A stretch of 33,222 nucleotides of DNA from Bacteroidaceae bacterium (GTDB lineage Bacteria > Bacteroidota > Bacteroidia > Bacteroidales > Bacteroidaceae): NCBI GenBank assembly GCA_017554605.1, contig JAFZIA010000033.1, positions 1 to 33,222 of the forward strand, given 5' to 3'. The position numbers and the translations under genes were made by a program. Under the pieces are notes generated by a model that was not told where the DNA came from, made no database searches, and was given only the letters and a program-made list of their open reading frames with translations. This document shows positions 1 through 6,540 of the stretch, piece after piece. Numbering within the stretch: position 1 is the stretch's first letter; each line of letters begins with the position of its first letter.

Positions 1-20
1 AACTACTACCTTGTAACTGG

Positions 21-110
21 AAGGCACTACCCGCTAATAGCAGGTAATAGCTGCTACTACCAACAATTAGCCGCCACTAACGGGTACTACCTGCTAGTAG
101 CGGCTAATTG
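21..110. repeat. 10-bp periodic degenerate array containing a long hairpin
   Basis: Read in blocks of ten from position 21, nearly every block ends in a CTAC, ATAG, TTAG or GTAG-like tail (blocks 31-40, 41-50, 51-60, 61-70, 81-90 and 91-100 are clearest), giving a period of exactly 10 bp over about nine units. Positions 64-74 and 100-110 are perfect 11-bp inverted repeats (CAATTAGCCGC / GCGGCTAATTG). Pairing continues inward with two mismatches and one G-T pair to a 3-nt loop at 86-88. A smaller inverted repeat is at 38-43/51-56. The array may extend beyond the left edge. No coding sequence is seen in 1-264. Confidence 0.6.
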
Positions 111-205
111 CTATCTATATGTACTTGGTCGGATGCTTACCAAGAGAATAGCTATATTTTTTGCAAATCATTTTCCATAAGGGGATAAATGATATAAAAA
201 GCAAA

Positions 206-238
206 GAGGGCAACCCGTTTTTACTTTTGGGTCACCCT
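206..238 (-). terminator. Probable terminator of the purine permease unit
   Basis: GAGGG...ACCC pairs with GGGT...CCCTC around an A/T-rich loop, with a two-base internal mismatch. On the minus strand the stem is followed by a T-rich stretch (near 190-205). It lies about 27 bp past the permease stop codon, the expected place for the end of that transcript. Confidence 0.6.
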
Positions 239-264
239 CATTTTAGGGATATTGATATTCTGCT

Positions 265-1557
265 TTAGATGAATATGTATTTGAGGATAAACAGCGTTGC
301 AAGGATATACATTGCAGGAGTTATGCGGTTGAACTTCATACACACCATATTAAGGAGAACGTAGCTTATCATTCCCATCAATATTCCGTCTGAAATTGAA
401 TATACGAAAGGCATCATAATGATGGTGATGAACGCGGGGATAGACTCGGTATATTCGTCAAAAGGAATGTTCTTGATGGGGCTCATCATAAACAGTCCCA
501 CGATAATCAATACGGGGGCTGTCGCTGCTGCGGGAATAGCAAGGAACAGGGGCGAGAAGAAGAGCGAGATTACGAAGCACACAGCCACTGCGAATGCTGT
601 GAGTCCCGAGCGTCCGCCCTGGGCAACACCCGATGCGCTCTCCACGTATGTGGTGGTGGTAGATGTGCCCAGGCAAGCACCTACTGTGGTCGCTAATGCG
701 TCTGCCATAAATGCCTCTTTCACACGGGGAATCTTACCGTCCTTGTCAATCATATTGGCCTTTGTACATACACCAACGAGTGTTCCTATTGTGTCGAACA
801 TATCGATGAACATAAAAGTGAACACAACGACAAGCATATCAAGAGTGAAGATATTTTCCCACTCGAATTGGCAGAAGATGTCCGATACGGAGTGGGGCGA
901 CGATACAATGCCGTTGAACTCGGTTATTCCCATAGGGATACCTATGATGGCGGTGATGAGGATTCCTATAAGAAGACCACCACGTACATTCTTTACAACA
1001 AGGAAACCTGTAATCAGAATGCCGATGATTCCAAGAAGGGGACTGCCCGATGTTATATCGCCGAGTGATACAAGTGTAGCATCGTTGTTAACCACGATGC
1101 CAGCATTCTGTAAGCCGATAAAAGCAATAAAGAGACCGATACCTGCTCCAATTGCATTCTTCAGTGATGTGGGGATTGCATTTACAATGGCTTCACGCAG
1201 GTTGGTGAGTGTCAAGATAATGAATATGATACCCTCGATGAATACGGCTGTAAGGGCAAATTGCCAGGAATAGCCCATACCCATACATACGGTGTAGACA
1301 AAAAAGGCATTGAGTCCCATTCCAGGGGCAAGACCGAAAGGCAGTTTGCCTATGAATGCCATTGCAAGCGTACCTACGATTGCCGCCAATGCTGTTGCTG
1401 TGAATACCGCACCGGCTGTCATACCCTCAAGCTGGCTGAACATCGCGGGGTTTACTGCCAGGATATATGACATTGTTAGGAATGTGGTCAAACCTGCCAA
1501 AAGCTCGGTGCGGACGGTGGTTGTAGTGGGGTCGAACCCGAATAATTTCTTTAACAT
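265..1557 (-). CDS. NCS2-family purine (adenine/guanine/hypoxanthine) permease
   Basis: This is an inner-membrane nucleobase:proton symporter of the NCS2/AzgA-like group, 430 aa, the usual length. It is almost wholly hydrophobic with many membrane segments. Family hallmarks seen are an N-terminal TELLAGLTTFLTMSYI stretch (about residues 17-32), GLAPGMGLNAFF (75-86), FIDMFDTIGT (250-259) and the GTSTTTTYVESASG segment followed by a GGRSG motif (about 297-318), which forms the substrate site in this group. The start is ATG at 1557; the upstream gene ends 34 bp away on the same strand, so the two are probably co-transcribed. The neighbour is a Tsx-like outer-membrane protein, which fits purine or nucleoside uptake across both membranes. 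Exact substrate cannot be read from the sequence. Confidence 0.93.
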   Translation of the reverse strand: MLKKLFGFDPTTTTVRTELLAGLTTFLTMSYILAVNPAMFSQLEGMTAGAVFTATALAAIVGTLAMAFIGKLPFGLAPGMGLNAFFVYTVCMGMGYSWQFALTAVFIEGIIFIILTLTNLREAIVNAIPTSLKNAIGAGIGLFIAFIGLQNAGIVVNNDATLVSLGDITSGSPLLGIIGILITGFLVVKNVRGGLLIGILITAIIGIPMGITEFNGIVSSPHSVSDIFCQFEWENIFTLDMLVVVFTFMFIDMFDTIGTLVGVCTKANMIDKDGKIPRVKEAFMADALATTVGACLGTSTTTTYVESASGVAQGGRSGLTAFAVAVCFVISLFFSPLFLAIPAAATAPVLIIVGLFMMSPIKNIPFDEYTESIPAFITIIMMPFVYSISDGILMGMISYVLLNMVCMKFNRITPAMYILATLFILKYIFI

Positions 1558-1591
1558 TGTTGTTGTTTGTTGATTGTGTGTGCTTTATTAA

Positions 1592-2335
1592 TCAGTTGAA
1601 TGTCCATTTTGCTGCCAATGTGGGAATTGCGTAGAAGCCCTTGTCGACAAAGTTGTTCGAGAACTCTACCTCGGTACCTATGCTGAGGTTGATTTTGTCC
1701 CAGCCTTCCATCTTGTTCAGGTTGAGCCATAGCTGCTGCTCCGAGAGGAAGATGTACTCTGTATCCTGCCAAGCACGGTGCTCGCGCCAGAAATCCACGA
1801 ATCCCGAGTATGTACCCCAGCCCTGTGCAAAGTTGATGCCCCAAACGCCGGTAATCTGGAAGTTGTGCTCACATTTCTCGCCCTTTGTGTCGAGGGTGTT
1901 GGGGATATATTTGTACATCAACGATAGCGACCAGGTCTTGCTGAAGTCGGCCGAGTGGCCCGAGTATGTTCCTCCAAGCAACCACGAGTCGTTGAACGAA
2001 CCGGCTGTATTGCTCATACCTCCGTCGTACTCAACGTGCACCGAGAGCCAATTCCATTTGCTCTGCTGCCAAAAGCATAATTCACGCGAAATCTCCCAAT
2101 AAGCTCCCTTTACACCTGTAGAATAGTCCATATCCACAAAGAAGAAAGTACTTCCGTAAGAGTCGGGGCGGAACATCTCGACGGTTGTCGTCAGTGTGGG
2201 GCGGCCGAGGCTCTGCTCTGTCTTGTCGAGCTCGCTGTAGAGCGAGCGACCGAAATCGTAGTGGAACTGAATGTTCTGTGCCATTGCCGTTAGATTGAAG
2301 GCAATAAGGGCTGCGATAAGTAATAGCTTTTTCAT
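1592..2335 (-). CDS. DUF5020-family outer-membrane protein, Tsx-like
   Basis: 247 aa from the ATG at 2335. A longer frame opens upstream, but the MKKLLLIAAL signal peptide begins here, with probable cleavage after A19 (AMA-Q). The mature part alternates aromatic and polar residues (for example NIQFHYDFGRS, WNWLSVHVEYDGG, WTFN at the C-terminus), as in a monomeric outer-membrane beta barrel. I recognise the DUF5020 family of Bacteroidota, related to the nucleoside channel Tsx. The C-terminal residue is not phenylalanine (it ends FN), a small departure from the usual barrel signature. It sits directly before the NCS2 permease, implying that it lets purine nucleobases or nucleosides into the periplasm. 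The transport role is inferred. Confidence 0.8.
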   Translation of the reverse strand: MKKLLLIAALIAFNLTAMAQNIQFHYDFGRSLYSELDKTEQSLGRPTLTTTVEMFRPDSYGSTFFFVDMDYSTGVKGAYWEISRELCFWQQSKWNWLSVHVEYDGGMSNTAGSFNDSWLLGGTYSGHSADFSKTWSLSLMYKYIPNTLDTKGEKCEHNFQITGVWGINFAQGWGTYSGFVDFWREHRAWQDTEYIFLSEQQLWLNLNKMEGWDKINLSIGTEVEFSNNFVDKGFYAIPTLAAKWTFN

Positions 2336-2469
2336 ATTGTTTAGGTTTTGTGTTGTGTGCTCTTTTGTCTGGTGCTCCTCTGTCAAGGAGTACAAAAAAC
2401 ATTGCGGGCTAATGGGCGCCCCCTGTTTTCTTTTCTTCTTTTAGCGGTTTGTGCTTAGCTAATACTTTG

Positions 2470-2477
2470 CAAATATA
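2470..2477 (-). promoter_or_regulatory. Bacteroidales -7 element for the DUF5020/permease unit
   Basis: The minus strand reads TATATTTG, a full match to TAnnTTTG. No good TTTG lies 19-21 bp upstream, so the -33 element is weak. Transcription would start near 2463, giving a leader of about 128 nt. I looked for a purine riboswitch in this leader and saw none. Region 2336-2576 otherwise holds only this element and the hairpin at 2523-2556. Confidence 0.5.
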
Positions 2478-2522
2478 TAATTTGCTTTTAATGATTGTTC
2501 ACTTTTCTCCGTTAAATTAACA

Positions 2523-2556
2523 GTTCCTCATTCATTAATTACAATAAATGGGGAAC
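2523..2556 (-). terminator. Possible terminator after the SIMPL protein gene
   Basis: GTTCCTCATT (2523-2532) pairs over ten positions with AATGGGGAAC (2547-2556), one of them G-T, around a 14-nt loop. It starts about 20 bp past the stop codon at 2577. The T-run after it on the minus strand is short, so this is a weak or imperfect terminator. Confidence 0.4.
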
Positions 2557-2576
2557 AGACAGTGGGCAAAGTGCTG

Positions 2577-3290
2577 TTATTTTAGGAAATAGTCGACAGT
2601 GGTCACCACGCGTATCTTCTTGAGCTGTGGGGTATTGGGGTCGCTGCTTATGGTGAATTGTCCCTGCCGTGCCTGCCTTATGCCGCCGAGTTTGCTCTTT
2701 GAGTCGTCGGCAAACTTCTGTGCCACGGCGCGTGCGTTGCTTGTTGCCTCCTGCACCATCTGTGGCTTTAGGTCGTTGAGCAGGGTAAACTCGTACTGTG
2801 TCTGGTAGCGGTAGTCTTCGCCAATTGCAATGCCTTGCTTCATAAGTTCAGCCTGGCTGTTCATCAGTTGTATCACTTTTTCTACTTGTGGCGATACAAC
2901 TGTTATTACCGACTCCACACGGTAGCGGTATTTAAGATTCTCGGGGGTGTACGACTGTGCTTCGCGGTCGGTTACTGTGGGAGCCGAGAGTATTATCTCC
3001 TTTTCGGTTATTCCGTTCTTCTGCAAAAAGGCGATTATGGTGTTCTTGTTCTTCTCGACGGTATTGTATAGCTCGTCGAGGTTGTTGCCCACGCTGTTGT
3101 AGGGCAGAGGCCACACAATCTTGTTGGCCTGCACTTCCTGCTCGGCAAGCCCTTTCACGGTTACGTAGCGGTCTTTGTCGGCCATTTTCTCAATTCCGCT
3201 GCCAATGCTGTATCCCAACGCAATGAGTCCTATCATTATAAAAATGCCCGCTCCGGTAAATCCCTGTAGGCTGAATTCTAATCTTTTCAT
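2577..3290 (-). CDS. SIMPL-domain (DUF541) membrane-anchored protein
   Basis: 237 aa. An N-terminal hydrophobic helix (about residues 8-30, FTGAGIFIMIGLIALGYSIG) anchors a periplasmic SIMPL/DUF541 domain. That domain begins around DRYVTVKGLAEQEVQAN and ends with the strand KKIRVVTTVDYFLK, the typical beginning and end of the family (Escherichia coli YggE is the best-known member). SIMPL proteins are linked to oxidative or envelope stress, but their molecular function is unsettled. The start ATG lies 4 bp after the stop of the small lipoprotein gene, so they form a two-gene operon driven by the promoter at 3582-3612. Confidence 0.85.
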   Translation of the reverse strand: MKRLEFSLQGFTGAGIFIMIGLIALGYSIGSGIEKMADKDRYVTVKGLAEQEVQANKIVWPLPYNSVGNNLDELYNTVEKNKNTIIAFLQKNGITEKEIILSAPTVTDREAQSYTPENLKYRYRVESVITVVSPQVEKVIQLMNSQAELMKQGIAIGEDYRYQTQYEFTLLNDLKPQMVQEATSNARAVAQKFADDSKSKLGGIRQARQGQFTISSDPNTPQLKKIRVVTTVDYFLK

Positions 3291-3294
3291 AATG

Positions 3295-3498
3295 TTATTT
3301 AGGTATAACGTAGCTGTAGACTCTTGCGGTATCTATGCTGTAAGGTTTGTCCTTCTTTATGTCCTTATCGAGCAGTTTCTTGCCACGGTCGAATCCCTCG
3401 GAGGTGGCTTTCCCCTCCTGCTTTGTAGCACAAGCTCCTATTGTGAGCAACAGTAACAGTGCCATTGTAATTGTTGCGAGTGCAGATAATCTTTTCAT
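3295..3498 (-). CDS. Small lipoprotein, unknown function
   Basis: 67 aa. A lipoprotein signal peptide (MKRLSALATITMALLLLLTI) is followed by lipobox IGAC with the lipidated cysteine at residue 23. The short mature part is lysine-rich and charged, running ATKQEGKATSEGF then DRGKKLLDKDIKKDKPYS, with no recognisable domain. The gene is first in a two-gene operon with the SIMPL protein (4 bp gap) and lies about 80 bp downstream of a well-formed promoter. Its size, signal and coupling make it a real gene rather than a chance frame. Confidence 0.75.
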   Translation of the reverse strand: MKRLSALATITMALLLLLTIGACATKQEGKATSEGFDRGKKLLDKDIKKDKPYSIDTARVYSYVIPK

Positions 3499-3581
3499 AA
3501 TACAATGATTTGCGTTTTGTTTTCTGTTTCTTTGCTTTGCTTCTTGTAGTTAGGTGCTGAAATCCTTTGAGCACAATAGTT

Positions 3582-3612
3582 CAAAGATATGCAAAAGTTT
3601 GTTAGTCCCAAA
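3582..3612 (-). promoter_or_regulatory. Bacteroidales promoter (TTTG-N19-TATCTTTG)
   Basis: On the minus strand TTTG (3609-3612) is followed after exactly 19 bp by TATCTTTG (3582-3589), a full match to the Bacteroidales housekeeping promoter. It drives the lipoprotein/SIMPL unit, with a start near 3575 and a leader of about 77 nt. Confidence 0.8.
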
Positions 3613-3713
3613 ATTTTTTATCCGTTTTTGAGTTTATATGAGTTTTATTTCTTACTTTTATCGGGGATAGCAATGCACCTTGTTTTTGTTGTATGTAATT
3701 AATTTTCTTAAAA

Positions 3714-4751
3714 ATGAAACGGTTGCTTTTGTTGGTGTTGCAGCTTTTGTGCTGTTGGGCGTGTGTTTTTTCTCTTACGGCACAGACGAAGTGTAATATC
3801 TATGCTGTGGGTTTTTATAATCTTGAAAATCTGTTCGATACAATACACGATAAGGGAAAGAATGATTATGAATTCTTGCCCGATGGTACATATCGTTGGG
3901 GCACTGTCAAATATCGCAACAAGCTAAGGAATATTGCCGCGGTGCTCAACGAAATGTCAACAGATGTGACACCCGACGGAATGTCGGTTGTGGGTGTGTG
4001 CGAGGTTGAGAACAGCCGTGTGCTTGGCGACCTTGTGCGACACCGTGTACTTGCTCATCGCGGGTGGAAATTCATTCACGTCGAGAGTGTCGACAATCGC
4101 GGGGTAGATTGTGCACTGCTCTACAATCCGCGGCATTTCGTGCCGCTTGCAACGCTGCTTGTGCCGTATACCGATGCAGCCGACAAGGGCTATAAGACTC
4201 GTGGCTTTCTTGTAGTTAGTGGTGAGCTGGCGGGTGAAAGCGTGCACTTCATTGTGAATCATTGGCCCTCGCGCAGTGCGGCCTCGGCCAAGAGGGAGCG
4301 TGCGGGTGAACTGGTGAGGGCGGTAAAGGACTCCATTATGCGCGAAAATCCCGCAACAAAGGTCATAATAATGGGCGATATGAACGACACGCCCCGCGAC
4401 AAGAGCCTTGAAGTGTCCCTCGGTGCCAGGTGCTCTGAGTCCGAGGTAAAAGCACCGTCCGACCTCTACAATCCCTGGGCTGCTGTTGCTGCCGACAAGA
4501 GCATAGGCACGCTACGCTACAAGGGGAAGTGGGCAGTTTACGACCAGATTGTAATAAGCGGAAATTTGCTTGGCAAGGAACGTCGTGGCCTTGTGTACCA
4601 TAAAACCGAGATTTTTGTCCGCGATTATATGTTGCAGCGCGAGGGAAAATACAAAGGCTCGCCCAAACGTACGCACGCCGGCGGGGTGTGGCTCAAGGGG
4701 TACAGCGATCATCTTCCGGTTATAATGTACTTCATAAAACAACCCAAATAA
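3714..4751 (+). CDS. Secreted endonuclease/exonuclease/phosphatase-family protein
   Basis: 345 aa with an N-terminal signal peptide (about residues 1-24, ending LTAQ). The DNase I-like metal-dependent fold is shown by its motifs in order: NLENLFD (36-42), CEVEN (96-100) with the metal-binding glutamate, NHWPSR (182-187) with a catalytic histidine, GDMND (221-225) and terminal SDHLPV (331-336) with the D332-H333 pair. These residues are intact, so the enzyme should be active on a phosphodiester or phosphomonoester substrate (nucleic acid, inositol phosphate or lipid head group). The family does not allow a choice. It is transcribed alone, divergent from the lipoprotein operon, and is followed by a terminator. 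Confidence 0.88.
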   Translation: MKRLLLLVLQLLCCWACVFSLTAQTKCNIYAVGFYNLENLFDTIHDKGKNDYEFLPDGTYRWGTVKYRNKLRNIAAVLNEMSTDVTPDGMSVVGVCEVENSRVLGDLVRHRVLAHRGWKFIHVESVDNRGVDCALLYNPRHFVPLATLLVPYTDAADKGYKTRGFLVVSGELAGESVHFIVNHWPSRSAASAKRERAGELVRAVKDSIMRENPATKVIIMGDMNDTPRDKSLEVSLGARCSESEVKAPSDLYNPWAAVAADKSIGTLRYKGKWAVYDQIVISGNLLGKERRGLVYHKTEIFVRDYMLQREGKYKGSPKRTHAGGVWLKGYSDHLPVIMYFIKQPK

Positions 4752-4760
4752 AGGCACGTG

Positions 4761-4800
4761 GCAACCGCTTGAAGAACGCTTCGGTTGCTGCGCTTTTTTT
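4761..4800 (+). terminator. Rho-independent terminator after the phosphatase-family gene
   Basis: GCAACCG (4761-4767) pairs with CGGTTGC (4782-4788). Two bases plus GC lead into a run of eight T (from about 4793), just 9 bp after the stop codon. It separates this gene from the capsule locus. The rest of 4801-4950 is T-rich and holds no gene that I can see. Confidence 0.7.
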
Positions 4801-4972
4801 TGCTTGTATTTTTTGCTTGTTTTTTCTGTTTGTTGGGTTGTCGTTTTGTTTGGGAAATATTAATAATGATAGCAAAATGCTTTTTTTTCTTTTTTTTTGA
4901 TTAAATTAACTGAATGAGGGATTTTGCTGACATTTTTTAAGTAAAAAAAAGTCCAGTTTCGGTTAAAAACCG

Positions 4973-4980
4973 TACCTTTG
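4973..4980 (+). promoter_or_regulatory. Capsule-locus promoter -7 element (TACCTTTG)
   Basis: TACCTTTG fits TAnnTTTG exactly. A short inverted repeat CGGTT-AAA-AACCG (4960-4972) abuts it, in the space between the -7 and -33 positions, where a repressor could compete with polymerase. No TTTG is present at the ideal -33 distance. I looked for longer inverted repeats flanking this promoter, which would indicate an invertible switch, and did not find them. Confidence 0.6.
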
Positions 4981-4991
4981 CAATCGAAATA

Positions 4992-5007
4992 TATCTCTTT
5001 AGAGATA
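4992..5007 (+). promoter_or_regulatory. Perfect inverted repeat in the upxY leader
   Basis: TATCTCT-TT-AGAGATA is a 7-bp perfect inverted repeat starting 12 bp after the -7 element, that is, at or just after the transcription start. It could be an operator or a 5' stem in the short leader (about 60 nt) on which the antiterminator acts. The role is inferred. Confidence 0.4.
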
Positions 5008-5046
5008 ATGGTTGAAAATGGCGTCTGAGAAGAATTTTATAGTACT

Positions 5047-5613
5047 ATGATAACGGTTGTCGATGGGACAAACGGCCGCGAAGCGCAACCAGGACGCTGG
5101 ATAGCGGTGGTGGTTAAAATGTATTCCGAGAAAAAGGTAAGCGGGGCGCTCACGGCAATGGGCATCGAGAATTATGTCCCCGTACAAGAGGAGACAAGGC
5201 AGTGGAGCGACCGCAAGAAAAAGATTGAGAAAGTAGTAATTCCCACAATTCTTTTCGTAAAGATTGGCAAGGAGGCCGAGAAACGGTTACGAATGCTCTC
5301 GTTTATACATAGAGTAGTATCGTATCCCGGCCGCTACGATGCTGCCGTCATTCCCGAGGAGCAGATAAGCCGTCTCAAGCTTATGCTGCGCAACGCCAGG
5401 GAGAGTGTCGAGGTGGGCAGTGCTGCCCAACTGAAGATTGGCGAGCGGGTGAGAGTGGTGCGCGGCCCTATGCAGGGACTCGAGGGAAAGCTCTGCTGCA
5501 ATAATGCCGACGACCCGAAGATAGCAATCTACATCGAGGCATTGGGCTACGCTTGTGTAAGGATAGCCCGCGAGGATATTGAACCGTTGCCCTCCCAGAC
5601 GGAATGCAGGTGA
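5047..5613 (+). CDS. upxY: UpxY-family transcription antitermination protein (NusG-like)
   Basis: 188 aa. The NGN domain runs from about residue 17 (GRWIAVVVKMYSEKKV) to about 95, with PTILFVKI as its core strand. A linker and a KOW motif follow (IGERVRVVRGPMQGLEG, about 131-147). UpxY proteins of Bacteroides bind the leader of their own capsule operon and stop premature termination, and being the first gene in the locus is typical. The companion UpxZ inhibitor, usually the second gene, is absent here. The ATG at 5047 is chosen because the NGN domain follows directly and the promoter is 66 bp upstream. Downstream there is a 123-nt gap before wza. Confidence 0.88.
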   Translation: MITVVDGTNGREAQPGRWIAVVVKMYSEKKVSGALTAMGIENYVPVQEETRQWSDRKKKIEKVVIPTILFVKIGKEAEKRLRMLSFIHRVVSYPGRYDAAVIPEEQISRLKLMLRNARESVEVGSAAQLKIGERVRVVRGPMQGLEGKLCCNNADDPKIAIYIEALGYACVRIAREDIEPLPSQTECR

Positions 5614-5736
5614 ACCCTCAAGATGTCTCTGCCGCTCCCTCCTGTTGCTGTTGTATCTCTTTTCAAAAGAAAGCTGTTTGATGGTTAACCGTTTATTGTT
5701 GACAATATAAAAAATATAAAAACATACCGTTCGTTA

Positions 5737-6528
5737 ATGAATACACACACATCTGCACACACTCTGGTGCGCATAATACTTGTTGCGGTTGTTGCCCTTA
5801 TGGTGGCATCGTGCAAAACCCCCACTAATGTGGTCTATCTGCAGGACATTCAGCCCAATATATCAATGGCTCTCCAGGAGGAGCGTGCCATACGCCTGCA
5901 GCCGGGCGACCGCTTGAGTATCATCATACACAGTAAGAACAGCGAAATGGTCGAAATGTTCAATCTCTCAACAAAAAACCTGTCGGGAAGCAATGGAGTT
6001 TCGCTCTACACGGTAGATGCTTCGGGCAAGATTGATATGCCGGTGCTTGGGCTCATCGACGTGGAGGGGCTCACACGCACGGAGGTTGCCGACCTGGTAA
6101 AATACCGTCTCCTCTCGGCCAATCTCCTGCGCGACCCTATTGTTATTGTCGAGTATGCGCAGATGGGATACTATGTGATGGGCGAGGTGAATGCTCCCGG
6201 AAGGATAGAGATTGTCAAGGATAAGATAAATATCCTCGAAGCGCTTATTTCGGCGGGCGACCTTACCATAAACGGTCAGCGCGAGAATATCCTTGTGCTA
6301 CGCACCGAGAACGGCGTGCAGGTACCCTATCGCATAAACCTCACCGAGACACGCAGCGTGTATGCTTCGCCTGCATTCTATGTGCAGCAGAACGACATAA
6401 TATATGTAGAACCCAACGAACAGCGCATAAGCGAATCTACCGTCAGTGTAAATGTAACCCGCACACCCTCGTTCTGGGTGTCAATGGGAACTTTCCTTAT
6501 GTCGCTCATACTGTTCCTTAACAAATAA
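5737..6528 (+). CDS. wza: Polysaccharide export lipoprotein, Wza/OPX family
   Basis: 263 aa. The signal peptide ends in a lipobox VASC with C26, so it is an outer-membrane-directed lipoprotein. The poly-export domain begins at about residue 54 (LQPGDRLSIIIHSKN). An SLBB-type segment follows at about 148-195 (YYVMGEVNAPGRIEI, then ILEALISAGDLT). The C-terminal hydrophobic stretch (SFWVSMGTFLMSLILFL) is typical of the short OPX proteins of Bacteroidota. It should form the exit channel working with Wzc, whose gene starts 12 bp downstream. A second OPX protein is encoded at 25185-25985. Confidence 0.9.
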   Translation: MNTHTSAHTLVRIILVAVVALMVASCKTPTNVVYLQDIQPNISMALQEERAIRLQPGDRLSIIIHSKNSEMVEMFNLSTKNLSGSNGVSLYTVDASGKIDMPVLGLIDVEGLTRTEVADLVKYRLLSANLLRDPIVIVEYAQMGYYVMGEVNAPGRIEIVKDKINILEALISAGDLTINGQRENILVLRTENGVQVPYRINLTETRSVYASPAFYVQQNDIIYVEPNEQRISESTVSVNVTRTPSFWVSMGTFLMSLILFLNK

Positions 6529-6540
6529 TCCTTACCGAAA

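Noticed and set aside
419-1273. Plus-strand open frame of 284 codons inside the permease gene
   Set aside because: It is opposite the clearly coding NCS2 permease and its protein matches no family; similar shadows lie opposite most genes here.
2336-2463. Purine riboswitch in the leader of the permease unit
   Set aside because: The conserved purine riboswitch loops and paired stems could not be found on the minus strand; only short GC palindromes were seen.
4920-5046. Invertible capsule promoter as in Bacteroides fragilis
   Set aside because: No matching inverted repeats on both sides of the promoter and no invertase gene in the window; only short local stems.
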